The notes below the pieces were generated by a model that saw nothing but the letters and a program-made list of their open reading frames with translations, ran no database searches and had not been told where the DNA came from. From positions 149,048-213,047 of the forward strand of contig NZ_VWNF01000047.1 of assembly GCF_008711175.1 (NCBI RefSeq): a stretch of 64,000 nucleotides of DNA, written 5' to 3'. This DNA comes from Nesterenkonia ebinurensis. GTDB taxonomy: Bacteria; Actinomycetota; Actinomycetes; Actinomycetales; Micrococcaceae. Below are positions 26,698 through 36,326 of the stretch, one piece after another. Positions within the stretch are counted from its first letter, which is position 1. Every line of letters starts with the position of its first letter. A program made the position numbers and the translations under genes.

Positions 26698-26755
26698 CTA
26701 CTACTGAGGGCAGGCTGCCCCAGGTTTACCCAGCACTTGTTTCATCTCGGCGGCA

Positions 26756-27307
26756 TTATTTGGGCTTGAATGAAACACCTGGTGGGTAAAGTTGTGAGGT
26801 GCTGCTCAGCTCGCAGCCAAGCAGTTTGCGCAGCCCGGCAGCGTAGAGCTCCTCAGCATTCTCCCCCGCTGTGCCGAAGAGCTGGGCGTTCTGCTCCACC
26901 GCCAAGGCGCCCAGAGCATAGCGCATGAGCTGTCCGGCAGTCGCCTGGGCTGCGGCGGCGTCGTACCCGGTGCTCGCCAGCGCCGACTGGAGTGCCTGAA
27001 CTGGGGGCAGCTGTGGATCCAAGGCATAGGCGATCAGCACAAGGTCCGCGCCGTCACGGACGGGCAGCACGGCCTCGCGGAGCCGGTGCATCAGGACCAT
27101 GGGTGCGGCTTGGGCCTCGCGGAGGGGCTCCAGCATACGGTGCGCCACCCGGTGCAGCAGCTCCTGCTTACTGGGTACGTGGTAGTACAGGGCACCAGGT
27201 GCCACGTCGAGCTCTTTGGCCACCCGGCGCATGGAGACATCCTGGAGCCCGTAGTCCCCCACCAACTGATGGGCAGTCTCCACGATCTCCGCCGCCGTCA
27301 GTGCCAT
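26756..27307 (-). CDS. TetR-family regulator, BioQ-like
   Basis: A 183-residue TetR-type repressor. The N-terminal helix-turn-helix is evident in VSMRRVAKELDVAPGALYYHVPSKQELL, and the C-terminal part is an alpha-helical ligand domain as in TetR_C. GGAGGG precedes the ATG. Location directly upstream of bioY, on the same strand, with a BioQ-type palindrome in between, makes it the probable biotin regulator of the bioY operon. The symbol bioQ would be appropriate if binding is shown. Confidence 0.8.
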   Translation of the reverse strand: MALTAAEIVETAHQLVGDYGLQDVSMRRVAKELDVAPGALYYHVPSKQELLHRVAHRMLEPLREAQAAPMVLMHRLREAVLPVRDGADLVLIAYALDPQLPPVQALQSALASTGYDAAAAQATAGQLMRYALGALAVEQNAQLFGTAGENAEELYAAGLRKLLGCELSSTSQLYPPGVSFKPK

Positions 27308-27647
27308 CCCTCCAGCATACGGGCGCGTTCACACCGGGTTGGCCCTGCTCTACGGGGGCTTTACATGGCCCGGCCCAGACTGGAACCACGATCTGCCGGG
27401 ATGACTCTGCGGCAGCACGGATGAGGAGGGCCTCCGGTAGTAACTCGATACAGCATGACTACGGGAGCGGACGCGCTCAGTCTCCCGGCGACCGGCTGCG
27501 GCGGGCCGGCAGACGACAGTAACGGCACAGATTACCCGACTACAGAGGCCGCTGCCTCGCCTCATAAGGTCGACGACGCTGCACAGGAAGCTGGTGATGC
27601 CCCCTGAGCCTCACATACGGCGTACGCCCGCCGCCGGAAGTGAACGG
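27308..27647. other. Intergenic stretch between TetR gene and tRNA
   Basis: About 340 bases lie between the TetR start and the 3' end of the tRNA. Short frames occur on both strands, but none has recognisable family features or a convincing ribosome-binding site. Nothing supportable beyond presumed promoter sequence for the regulator. Confidence 0.5.
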
Positions 27648-27721
27648 TCCCCCTGGTGGGACTCGAACCCACACTGTATCGATTTTAAGTCGACTGCCTC
27701 TGCCGATTGGGCTACAGGGGG
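27648..27721 (-). tRNA. tRNA with UAA anticodon and short variable loop (Leu-type anticodon)
   Basis: The minus strand folds as a 74-base cloverleaf. The acceptor CCCCCTG pairs with CAGGGGG, followed by discriminator A. The D arm is GCC/GGC, and the anticodon stem GTCGA/TCGAT has one G-U pair. The loop CTTAAAA gives anticodon UAA, the variable loop is 5 bases (ACAGT), and the T arm is GTGGG-TTCGAGT-CCCAC. The anticodon reads the leucine codon UUA, but leucine tRNAs normally have a long variable arm. CCA is not encoded. The reverse complement of the anticodon loop is unambiguous in the given sequence. Confidence 0.85.
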
Positions 27722-27724
27722 TTG

Positions 27725-27823
27725 ACGGCCCTGTGCGGGCATCTGTCTGCGCTCACCTCGGTCGCTGGCCCACGATGGCCGCTTCCCTCAGCTCGCTTGG
27801 CAGCTACCCCACTCAGAACCGCC
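27725..27823. repeat. Stop-codon-adjacent inverted-repeat element
   Basis: One end reads ACGGCCCTGTGCGGG (27725-27739); the other reads CCCCACTCAGAACCGCC (27807-27823), giving imperfect terminal inverted repeats. The interior has the family core TCGGTCGCTGG and GCTTCCCTC on the plus strand. It lies 10 bp beyond the ndh stop and 3 bp from the 5' end of the tRNA. It is related to the copies at 33323 and 45167. Confidence 0.7.
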
Positions 27824-27832
27824 GAAACTTGC

Positions 27833-29209
27833 CTATTTCTTTGCTTTCTTCTTGCCGCCGCCGGCGGCCTCGAAGAACGCCTTGGTGGGGTTCTCCAGAT
27901 CGCGCAGCGGAGTGACGTCGCGGCCGAAGACCAGCTCGTTGACCCATCCGCCGACCACCCGAGCCTTGCGCTCGATGGTGGGGATGGCCATTCCGTGGTA
28001 GCCGCGGTGTGCGGCCCAGGCCAGACAACCCTTGAGTTTGACGCCCATCGGATTGCCCACGCCTTTGTAGAGGCCCAACCCGGCCACTGCACCCAGCGAC
28101 TCGTGCTTGTACTCAGCCACCTCTCCGGTGCCGTAGCGCACGGCGAAGAGGTTCTTGGCCAGCACCTTGGCCTGTCGGGAAGCGTGCTGGGCGTTAGGCA
28201 CGCAGAACCCGCCGGGGCCTGCACCGGTGAGGTCCGGGATGGCGGAGATATCCCCCGCGGTCCAGGCGCCCTCGACGACGTCGCCCTCCTCGTTGAGGAT
28301 CTGCAGAGTGGCTGAGCCGGTGATCCGGCCGCGTTCGTCCACCGGGAAGGACGAGCTGCGGGCCACTGCGTTGGCAGCCACACCGGCGGTCCACACCAGG
28401 GTGTCGGTGCCGAACTTATCCACCTCGGACTTATCCGCCATGGAGATCAGGGTCAGCTCGCCGTCCACTGCTGAGCTGAGCGAGGTGTTCAACAGCACCT
28501 CGATGCCTCGGGCGCGCAGATGCTCCACCACACCCACCGCCTGGTCCTCGGAGACCTCCGGCATGATCCGGCCCATAGCCTCCACCAGCACGATGCGCAC
28601 ATCGGACTGGCTCAGCCGGGGGTTCTGACTGACCGAGGCGCGAATGATGTCTTCCATCTCGGCGATGCACTCGATGCCGGCGAATCCGCCGCCGACCACA
28701 GTGAAGGTCAGCGCACGGCGTTTGGCCGCCTCATCAGTAAGCGCCGAGGCGGTCTCCAGCCGCTCCAGGATGTGGTTGCGCAGCCCGAGTGCCTCTTCGA
28801 TGGTCTTCAGACCGATGCCGTTCTCGGCCAGGCCCTCGATGGGGAAGGTGCGGGTGGTGGCCCCGGCTGCCATCACGATGTCCTGGTAGGGGATCTCCAC
28901 CGATTCGCCCTCGTCGAGTCCCACCACGGCGGTCTTGGCCTCGTGATCCACCGAGGTCACCTTGCCGGTGATCACTTCGGTGTCCTTCAGGTGGCGCCGG
29001 TGCGGGACCACCGCGTGGCGGGCCTCGATGTGCCCGCCGACCACCTCGGGGAGGAAAGGCTGGTAGGTCATATAGGGCAGTGGGTCCACCAGGGTGACCA
29101 CACCACCGGTGGCCTTGACCTTCTTCTGCAGCTGCTGGGCCACAATGAGGCCGACGTAGCCGCCGCCGACGATCAGAACACGGGGTTTCTCTGAGAGCTT
29201 GAGTGCCAT
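27833..29209 (-). CDS. ndh: Type II NADH dehydrogenase (NDH-2)
   Basis: A 458-residue flavoprotein of the pyridine nucleotide-disulphide reductase superfamily. The FAD dinucleotide-binding loop is VLIVGGGYVGL near the N-terminus. The NADH-binding Rossmann segment is FTVVGGGFAGIECIAEMEDI around residue 170, and AGDISAIPDL with the FCVPNAQHASRQ segment is typical of Ndh. It oxidises NADH and reduces menaquinone without pumping protons. A lysine-rich tail (GGGKKKAKK) ends the protein. ATG 29209 with AGGA 8 bases upstream is preferred over 29218. Confidence 0.9.
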   Translation of the reverse strand: MALKLSEKPRVLIVGGGYVGLIVAQQLQKKVKATGGVVTLVDPLPYMTYQPFLPEVVGGHIEARHAVVPHRRHLKDTEVITGKVTSVDHEAKTAVVGLDEGESVEIPYQDIVMAAGATTRTFPIEGLAENGIGLKTIEEALGLRNHILERLETASALTDEAAKRRALTFTVVGGGFAGIECIAEMEDIIRASVSQNPRLSQSDVRIVLVEAMGRIMPEVSEDQAVGVVEHLRARGIEVLLNTSLSSAVDGELTLISMADKSEVDKFGTDTLVWTAGVAANAVARSSSFPVDERGRITGSATLQILNEEGDVVEGAWTAGDISAIPDLTGAGPGGFCVPNAQHASRQAKVLAKNLFAVRYGTGEVAEYKHESLGAVAGLGLYKGVGNPMGVKLKGCLAWAAHRGYHGMAIPTIERKARVVGGWVNELVFGRDVTPLRDLENPTKAFFEAAGGGKKKAKK

Positions 29210-29234
29210 GGGCTCCATCCTATAGGGGTTCGGG

Positions 29235-30884
29235 TCAGGACTGACTGCGTCGGGAGATCAGATGAATTGCGGCCAGTGTCATCAGGATGACCACCACCAT
29301 GCCGCCGGCTGCCAGGGTCACCGGCCCGGCCCAGTCCTGCACGGAGCGGACCTCAGCGGCCCTGGGCAGCTCGCGGGGCTCACCTTCGGGCCCAGCGATC
29401 ACCTCGGAGTCCTCAGGGATATCGGCACCATTGCCGTTCTCGCCGCCCTCGGCGCGGCGGTGCACCCTGATCCAGTCAGCCAGGGTGTCATAGTCGTCTG
29501 CGTTGAACTCCGGAACATCGCCGTTGACGGCTTCGCCCACGTTGAGCACACCGTAGCCGTATTCGGGGTCGATCCCTTCAGCCCCCTCGGAGTCTGCCGA
29601 GGTCAGCAGCCGGTGCTTGACCTCCGAGGCGGAGAGCTCGGGGTGTGCGGCCATCACCAGTGCGGCGGCCCCGGCCACGATGGGGGTGGCGCCGGAGGTG
29701 CCGGTCCAGGTGGCATACCCCTCCTCCGGCACCGCCCCGACCAGTGGTTCGGAGGCGGCAGCGATATCCACCGCGATGCCTTGTGAGGAGGAGTCCTCAC
29801 TGATGTTGCGGTTCTCATCCACCCCGGCCACAGTCAGTACCCCGGGGATGGTGGCCGGGGCCCCGACCGACCAGTGCCCTGCCGCGCGGTTGCCTGCGGC
29901 AGCGATCACCAGCACATCGTTCTCCTCGGCGTGCATGAAGGCCTCGTCCCAGCTCTCCGGCCAGTCCTGGACCCCGGAGCCGATGGACATATTGATGATG
30001 TCTGCCCCGTTGTCCACCGCCCAGACCACGGCCTGGGCAATCTGCTCCTCGGTGCCTGGCCCGTGGGGGTTGGGGTCCTCCAGCACCAGTGAGGCGGAGA
30101 TGATGGTGGCCTCCGGAGCCACACCGACCACACCCACCGGGCGTTCGTTCCAGGGCACATCGGGGGCTTCGGGCTCCTCCGGCTCCTCGATCTCGAGCTC
30201 ATCCTCCATGCCGGGGAAGGTGCGCTCCTCGTAGAACTCGTCGAGCAGGTCCTCGTCGATGACCTCTTCCCAGTCCTCCCCGTACATCTCCTCCAGGTCG
30301 GCCATGAACTCGTCGAACCATTCATCCCATTCCTCCTGGGACATATCGTCAAAGCTCTCCGGCTCGATCACCTCCGGGGCAGGGAACTCCTCACCCCGGC
30401 CCACCGCCAGTGAGGCGACCAGAGTGCCGTGCTCGGTGCTGGTCTGCTCCACCGGCCCCCCGGATCCGTCACCGCCGCCGGAGACATCAGTTCCCCCGGT
30501 CATCGCCCCGTTGAACCCCGGGTGGGAGCTGTCCACTCCGGTGTCGAGGACCGCGATGGTCACGCCCTCACCGCGGGTGGTCTCCCAGGCCTCGGTGACC
30601 CCGTAGTCCTCCAGCCAGTACTGGTGCTCGCGCACCTCCACAGCATGGGCGGGTGCGGCCATCAGCGGCGAGAGGACCAAAGCCGCCGCGAGACCAACAG
30701 CAGGGAGACGGCGACCGATGGAGCCGAGCGAAGACTCGTGCTCACGCGGAGTCTTCCGAGACCCTACTGAGCCGAATGAAATGCGGCGCTTGCGGCGCAA
30801 TTTCTGAGGCGACTGAGGGTTGCCCCCAATGTGAGCAGGCGATTGAGGGAATGAGCACCGAAGGTGCGAACGCCGTCTGCTCAT
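29235..30884 (-). CDS. Subtilisin-like (S8) serine protease, membrane-anchored, with acidic insert
   Basis: A product of up to 549 residues. The catalytic triad is visible in VLDTGVDSSHPGF (Asp), EHGTLVASL (His) and GTSGATPIVAGAAAL (Ser), with the oxyanion Asn in AAAGNRAAG. A signal-like segment (VGLAAALVLSPLMAAPAHA) precedes the domain, and a C-terminal transmembrane helix (LAAGGMVVVILMTLAAIHLI) anchors it, as in mycosins. Between His and Asn lies an insert of about 80 residues that is extremely rich in Glu/Asp (MSQEEWDEWFDEFMADLEEM and more). The ATG overlaps the ppx stop. The first 60 residues are basic and may not be translated; start uncertain. Confidence 0.85.
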   Translation of the reverse strand: MSRRRSHLRCSFPQSPAHIGGNPQSPQKLRRKRRISFGSVGSRKTPREHESSLGSIGRRLPAVGLAAALVLSPLMAAPAHAVEVREHQYWLEDYGVTEAWETTRGEGVTIAVLDTGVDSSHPGFNGAMTGGTDVSGGGDGSGGPVEQTSTEHGTLVASLAVGRGEEFPAPEVIEPESFDDMSQEEWDEWFDEFMADLEEMYGEDWEEVIDEDLLDEFYEERTFPGMEDELEIEEPEEPEAPDVPWNERPVGVVGVAPEATIISASLVLEDPNPHGPGTEEQIAQAVVWAVDNGADIINMSIGSGVQDWPESWDEAFMHAEENDVLVIAAAGNRAAGHWSVGAPATIPGVLTVAGVDENRNISEDSSSQGIAVDIAAASEPLVGAVPEEGYATWTGTSGATPIVAGAAALVMAAHPELSASEVKHRLLTSADSEGAEGIDPEYGYGVLNVGEAVNGDVPEFNADDYDTLADWIRVHRRAEGGENGNGADIPEDSEVIAGPEGEPRELPRAAEVRSVQDWAGPVTLAAGGMVVVILMTLAAIHLISRRSQS

Positions 30885-31879
30885 TTCTCTGCCCCCGTAT
30901 TCTCCAACTGTGTTTGGGCCACTGACATGGCAAGCCCGTCAAGGATGTCGTGCTCCGAGGCGATTGCGGTGGTCACTCGGTTGTCGGTGATTTTATTGAT
31001 GTAGTCCAGAATGGTTCCCCAGATCAGTGCGCCGGCGCCGATCACGTCTACCCGACCCGGATGCATGAACGGCATAGTGGTTCGCTGGGTGCGGGTGCTG
31101 TGCACCAGTTGGTCCACCGATTGGTGCACGGTGTCCAGCAGGAGCTCGGTGCCGTTGATGGTCTCGGCGTCGTAGTCCTCAAGCTTCAGAGCATGGGCGG
31201 TGACCGTGGTGACCGTGCCGGCCACCCCCACCACTGCCTCAGTCTCATGCAGCGGCATCACCTGGGCCACGTCCTCTAAGAAGCTGAGGGTCTCGAAAAC
31301 AGCCATGGAGCATTCGGTCTCCGCGGGCGGGTCTGAGCGCATATGCCGCTCGGTGAACCGTACACAGCCCATATCGGTGGAGATGGCGTGCTCAGCTCCG
31401 GCGGAGGTACCCAACACGAACTCGGTGGAACCGCCGCCAAGATCCACCACCAGCACCTTGCGCTCCTCGTCCCAGTTCAGCACGCTGGCTGCACCGGCAA
31501 AGGAGAGTCCGGCCTCCTCGGAGCCGCGGATGACCTCAGGCTCCACGCCCAGCCGGTCCTTGACACCTGCGATGAACGCCTCGCGGTTGCTCACATCTCG
31601 GGAGGCCGAGGTGGCCACGAACCGTACCGCCTGCACCTGGTGGCGGCGGATCAGTTCGGCATAGTCCTCCACTGCGGCGAAGGTGCGCTGAAGCGCCTGG
31701 GCGGAGAACTCCCCGGTCTTATCCACCCCTTCACCCAGCCGTACTACGGTCATTCGGCGCACCACATCGGTGACCGACCCGCTGCCAGGCAGGTCCACCT
31801 CGGCGATGAGCAGGCGGATGGAGTTGGTGCCGCAATCAATGGCGGCCACACGTTGTGGGGCCTGGGCTGGCTCACTCAT
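30881..31879 (-). CDS. ppx: Exopolyphosphatase / GppA family phosphatase
   Basis: A 332-residue protein of the Ppx/GppA family (ASKHA fold). VAAIDCGTNSIRLLIAE is the first phosphate loop and VVDLGGGSTEFVLG the second. It is a short form without the C-terminal HD domain, as usual in actinobacteria such as Rv1026. It hydrolyses polyphosphate and perhaps pppGpp, linking it to the stringent response. The start overlaps the DUF501 stop by 4 bases, and its own stop overlaps the protease start. The block DUF501-ppx downstream of an FtsB-like gene and eno is conserved in actinobacteria. Confidence 0.88.
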   Translation of the reverse strand: MSEPAQAPQRVAAIDCGTNSIRLLIAEVDLPGSGSVTDVVRRMTVVRLGEGVDKTGEFSAQALQRTFAAVEDYAELIRRHQVQAVRFVATSASRDVSNREAFIAGVKDRLGVEPEVIRGSEEAGLSFAGAASVLNWDEERKVLVVDLGGGSTEFVLGTSAGAEHAISTDMGCVRFTERHMRSDPPAETECSMAVFETLSFLEDVAQVMPLHETEAVVGVAGTVTTVTAHALKLEDYDAETINGTELLLDTVHQSVDQLVHSTRTQRTTMPFMHPGRVDVIGAGALIWGTILDYINKITDNRVTTAIASEHDILDGLAMSVAQTQLENTGAEK

Positions 31880-32493
31880 GGGATTTCTTCTCTCTCCTGG
31901 AGGTGGCGCACATGGCGGGAGAGGTCCTCGGTGGGGATCTCGGCGCTGTGGTCCCAGGCCGTCTCACATGTGCAGGTCTGCGGGGTCCACTCAGAACTGA
32001 TCCGCTCCAGGGTCTCATCCCCCAGGGGGTTGACGCCCGGGCCGGCGGCCAGGGCGTGCGCGGCCAGCACATGGAGGCATTTGACCCGCTCAGGCATCCC
32101 CCCGGCACTGATTCCTTCGATCTCCCACACCGGGTCCAGCCCCGCCTTGCCGCGGATCCGCTCCCGCTCCGCCAGATAGTGCTGGTGAGCCTGCCGGTAC
32201 TGGCCGGCCAGGGCGTCGTCGTCCTTCAGCCGCTGGGTCATCTCAGCCATCACCCCAGCTGCCTCGAGCCGGGAAGCAGCGGCTGTGAGAGTGGGATGAG
32301 TGAGGTAGAAGGTGGTGGGGAACGGGATGCCGTTGGACAGTCGCGGTGCTGTGGCGGCCACCAAGGGACTGCCACAACGGCAGCGGGCGGGAATCTCCAC
32401 CACATCGCGCACCGGACGGCCCAGCTGCAGGCTGAGCGTCTCGAGGTCCTCACTTGTGGGGATCGACGGGTCGGCGGCAGGGGCGCGGTTCAC
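31876..32493 (-). CDS. DUF501 domain protein
   Basis: A 205-residue protein of the DUF501 family. It has RCRCGSPLVAATAPRLSNGIPFPTTFYLTHP-like content (CRCGSPLVAATAP and FPTTFYLTHP) and a later CLHVLAAHALAAGPGVNPLG segment, the conserved parts of this family. Conserved cysteines suggest possible metal binding. It lies between the FtsB-like gene and ppx, the standard actinobacterial gene order. Function is not known. Confidence 0.85.
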   Translation of the reverse strand: MNRAPAADPSIPTSEDLETLSLQLGRPVRDVVEIPARCRCGSPLVAATAPRLSNGIPFPTTFYLTHPTLTAAASRLEAAGVMAEMTQRLKDDDALAGQYRQAHQHYLAERERIRGKAGLDPVWEIEGISAGGMPERVKCLHVLAAHALAAGPGVNPLGDETLERISSEWTPQTCTCETAWDHSAEIPTEDLSRHVRHLQEREEIP

Positions 32494-32504
32494 AGCAGGT
32501 AAGT

Positions 32505-33125
32505 CTACTGGTCAGCAGATTCGACCACGGACTCCCAGAGCTGCTCAGTCCAGTCGGTGTCCTCGCTGGCCTCCTCAGCAGAGTCAGTCGCCACCTCTGC
32601 TTCGGTGAGGTCACCAATGACGTGGTATCTACGCTCACCGGGCAGCACCAGGTTGATCCTCTCGCGGGCCTGCTGCTGGACGAACTGCGGGTCATCCCAG
32701 CGGGCCAGCTCGGAGTACAGCTGGTCCTGCAGCTGTTCCTCGGCGACGATCTGTTCCTGGAGGGCGGCCAGTTCGGCACGCTGCTGCAGATAGGTACGCA
32801 CGGTGGGCACCAGAAAGGAGATCACCACCAGGGTGACGATGGTCAGTACGATCATCCGTCCGGAGAAGGTGCGCTCCGGGACCAGGGTGCGGGCTGATAC
32901 GGGGGTTTTGCGGGATGGCCTTTGGGCGTGCTTCTGCGGCTTATCCGCTCGGCGAGCGCGACGTGCGGTGATCTCGTCAGGGGTGCGGATCTGCCCGGAG
33001 ACCTGCTCACGTTCGGCCAACCGGCGGTGTTCGGCCTTCTCCGCGCGCGCTAGGGCACGGCGCTGCCGGGCGGGGGGCTCTTCAGACTCGGCAGCGGAGA
33101 CGGAGGTGCGGGCATGTCGCGCCAC
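32505..33125 (-). CDS. FtsB/DivIC-type septum formation initiator protein
   Basis: A 206-residue protein. The first 95 residues are basic and low-complexity, then comes a single transmembrane helix (MIVLTIVTLVVISFLVP) followed by a coiled coil (QQRAELAALQEQIVAEEQLQDQL). The conserved DivIC end ARERINLVLPGERRY follows. This is the single-pass topology of FtsB/DivIC, which joins FtsL and FtsQ in the divisome. Downstream of eno it is the typical actinobacterial arrangement. A promoter at 33243-33270 and a leader hairpin at 33157-33187 precede it. Confidence 0.88.
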   Translation of the reverse strand: MARHARTSVSAAESEEPPARQRRALARAEKAEHRRLAEREQVSGQIRTPDEITARRARRADKPQKHAQRPSRKTPVSARTLVPERTFSGRMIVLTIVTLVVISFLVPTVRTYLQQRAELAALQEQIVAEEQLQDQLYSELARWDDPQFVQQQARERINLVLPGERRYHVIGDLTEAEVATDSAEEASEDTDWTEQLWESVVESADQ

Positions 33126-33156
33126 AGGCTCATCACCGCCTTAGCTAGGTATGCCC

Positions 33157-33187
33157 CGGCGGTCCGGTGATAAGCGCCGGACCGCCG
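33157..33187. promoter_or_regulatory. Perfect 11-bp stem-loop in the leader of the FtsB-like gene
   Basis: CGGCGGTCCGG at 33157-33167 pairs with CCGGACCGCCG at 33177-33187 around a 9-base loop. It lies between the predicted promoter (33243-33270, minus strand) and the gene start at 33125. It could be a leader structure or a terminator for read-through from eno. No T-run is seen. Confidence 0.55.
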
Positions 33188-33242
33188 AGCACACCACTGA
33201 TGGGAAGCGTTCAGTTACAGAACCTCACCCTAGTGGCGGGGC

Positions 33243-33270
33243 AGTATAAGCGAGCCCCAGGACACGCCAA
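33243..33270 (-). promoter_or_regulatory. Possible promoter for the FtsB-like gene
   Basis: On the minus strand TTGGCG (33270-33265) and TATACT (33248-33243) are 16 bases apart. The -10 is close to consensus; the -35 is moderate. It would start transcription about 110 bases before the FtsB-like gene, downstream of the eno 3' repeat. Confidence 0.5.
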
Positions 33271-33322
33271 ATGTCGAAAACTTCCCCTCGGGACGGTCGC
33301 TGGGAGGCACGGTCAGCCCAAG

Positions 33323-33416
33323 GCGGTTCTGTGCGGGATGAGATGCAAGGGACGGGAGGGAATCGGTAAGGTACCGCGACCGACCGGAGCGCGGCAGATC
33401 GCCCGCACGGAACCGC
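33323..33416. repeat. Stop-codon-adjacent inverted-repeat element (best copy)
   Basis: The ends are GCGGTTCTGTGCGGG (33323-33337) and CCCGCACGGAACCGC (33402-33416), a 15-bp terminal inverted repeat with one mismatch. It abuts the eno stop codon at 33417. A 19-base core TAAGGTACCGCGACCGACC (33367-33385) recurs exactly, in the other orientation, in the element at 45167-45255. The 94-bp unit has no coding capacity, so a MITE/REP-like element or a conserved 3' UTR structure is likely. Confidence 0.8.
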
Positions 33417-34754
<1,338 letters not shown>

Positions 34755-35174
34755 CTAGTCCAGTTCAGCTTTTTCCTCTGCTTTGATCCGGTTCCAGGCG
34801 GCATCGATCTCCTCCACGGTGGCCGGCTTGGGGTTCAGGGTCCCGTCGGGCTCGAATACATGGGGGTTGCGGCGGATGAGCTTGGCGGTGATCGCCTCGG
34901 CCACCCCGTCGAGGTCGAACTGGTCACGCTCGGCGGCGATGGCGGCGTGCAGCACCACCTGCAGCAGGATGTCGCCCAGTTCCTTGCGCAGCGGCTCCCC
35001 GGTGATGCCGGCACCGATCTCCTCAGCGACCTCCTGGGCCTCCTCAATGAGGTAGGGGGTCAGCGACTCATGGGTGAGCTGGGCCGTCCACGGGCAGTGC
35101 TCGCGCAGCTGGGCGATGACGGTGACCAGCCGGTGCATATTCGGCAGGGGCTGCTGGGAGGACTCCTCAGTCAT
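34755..35174 (-). CDS. mazG: MazG-family nucleotide pyrophosphohydrolase
   Basis: A 139-residue single MazG domain. LREHCPWTAQLTHESLTPYL and EEAQEVAEEI carry the acidic metal-binding motif, and RKELGDILLQVVLHAAIAAE is the second helix with the conserved Glu and Asp. It hydrolyses non-canonical or surplus NTPs to NMP and pyrophosphate (house-cleaning). It overlaps the adenosine deaminase stop by 8 bases and lies upstream of eno, a common actinobacterial neighbour. It is shorter than the two-domain E. coli MazG. Confidence 0.88.
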   Translation of the reverse strand: MTEESSQQPLPNMHRLVTVIAQLREHCPWTAQLTHESLTPYLIEEAQEVAEEIGAGITGEPLRKELGDILLQVVLHAAIAAERDQFDLDGVAEAITAKLIRRNPHVFEPDGTLNPKPATVEEIDAAWNRIKAEEKAELD

Positions 35175-36309
35175 TCCACGCTTCCAGCACGGCGGCGGTG
35201 AGCGCCTGGCGGTCTTCGTAGTCCAGGAAACTGGCCTCGATGGCGTTGACCTGGAAGTCGGCCAGCTCAGCCAGGCTGTAGTCGAAGGCCTCCGCCAATG
35301 CGGCCAGCTCCCCGCTGAGGGTCACCCCGGAGACCAGTCGGTTATCGGTGTTGACCCCAATGTTGAAACCGAGCTGGTAGAGCATGTCGAAGGGGTGCTG
35401 GTCCATACCACTGTCAGCATTTCCGGTCAGTGCGGTCACCGCGCCGGTCTGCAGGTTGGAGGTCGGGGAGGCCTCCAGGTGGATCTGCCGGTCGCGCACC
35501 CAGCGGGCCACCGGGCCCAGCTGGACCTCCACCAGATTCTCTCCCCCGTCCCCGGTTTTGGAGCGGGACTCCGGGCCGGTGGTCACGGTGATGTCCTCAG
35601 CCACCCGGATGCCGTGGCCCAGCCGCTGGGCCCGGCCATGGACCAGGGCGTCGCGGACTGATTCGATGCCATCGGCCTCACCGGCATGCACAGTGGCCGG
35701 CAGCATCTGCTCGGCTAGGCGGGTGAAGCTGGAGACGAATTTGGAGGGCGGGAACCCGGCCTCTGGCCCGGCGATGTCGAAGCCGACTACGCCATGCTCC
35801 CGGTGCCGCAGGGCCAGCTCCACGATCTCGGCGGCCTTGTCGTTCTGCCGCATCGCGGAGACCAGCTGGCCGACTGCGATGGCGCCGTCGGCTGCCGCCA
35901 CGGCCTCAGTGCCCTCTTCCAGGCCGGCCTGGACAGCTTCCACGGCCTCATCCAGGCTCAGCCCGCCCGCCACATGCTGCTCGGGGGCCCAGCGGACCTC
36001 GGCGTAGACGATCCCGTCGGCGGCTAGATCCTCCACATACTCCCGGGCCACGCGGCGCAGGTTCGCCTCGCTCTGCATCACCGCAGTGGTGTGCGCGAAG
36101 GCCTCCAGGTACTTCACCAAATCCCCGGAGTTGGCGTTGGTGCGGAAGATCTCCTGCAGCTGCTCGGGATCGCTGCTGGGCAGTTCGTGGCCGATCTCAG
36201 CGGCCAGTTCAATGAGGGTAATCGGACGCAGTGAGCCGTCCAGGTGATCATGCAGGGAAACTTTGGGCAGTTCGCGCAGCTGGGCTTCAAAACCCTCGTA
36301 GGTGCTCAT
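35167..36309 (-). CDS. add: Adenosine deaminase
   Basis: A 380-residue zinc-dependent deaminase. The metal site HDHLDGSL is near residue 20, VHAGEADG carries the third histidine and catalytic Glu, and GHGIRVAED and VNTDNRLVSG complete the signature. It converts adenosine to inosine in purine salvage. It stands in a nucleoside-salvage block with deoA and cdd upstream. The ATG at 36309 is the only reasonable start. Confidence 0.92.
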   Translation of the reverse strand: MSTYEGFEAQLRELPKVSLHDHLDGSLRPITLIELAAEIGHELPSSDPEQLQEIFRTNANSGDLVKYLEAFAHTTAVMQSEANLRRVAREYVEDLAADGIVYAEVRWAPEQHVAGGLSLDEAVEAVQAGLEEGTEAVAAADGAIAVGQLVSAMRQNDKAAEIVELALRHREHGVVGFDIAGPEAGFPPSKFVSSFTRLAEQMLPATVHAGEADGIESVRDALVHGRAQRLGHGIRVAEDITVTTGPESRSKTGDGGENLVEVQLGPVARWVRDRQIHLEASPTSNLQTGAVTALTGNADSGMDQHPFDMLYQLGFNIGVNTDNRLVSGVTLSGELAALAEAFDYSLAELADFQVNAIEASFLDYEDRQALTAAVLEAWND

Positions 36310-36326
36310 GGCACCTAGCCTACGTG

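Noticed and set aside
30744..30870. Regulatory RNA between ppx and the subtilase signal peptide
   Set aside because: The sequence is repetitive and odd, but it is in frame with the protease; I could not separate a non-coding element from a long N-terminus.
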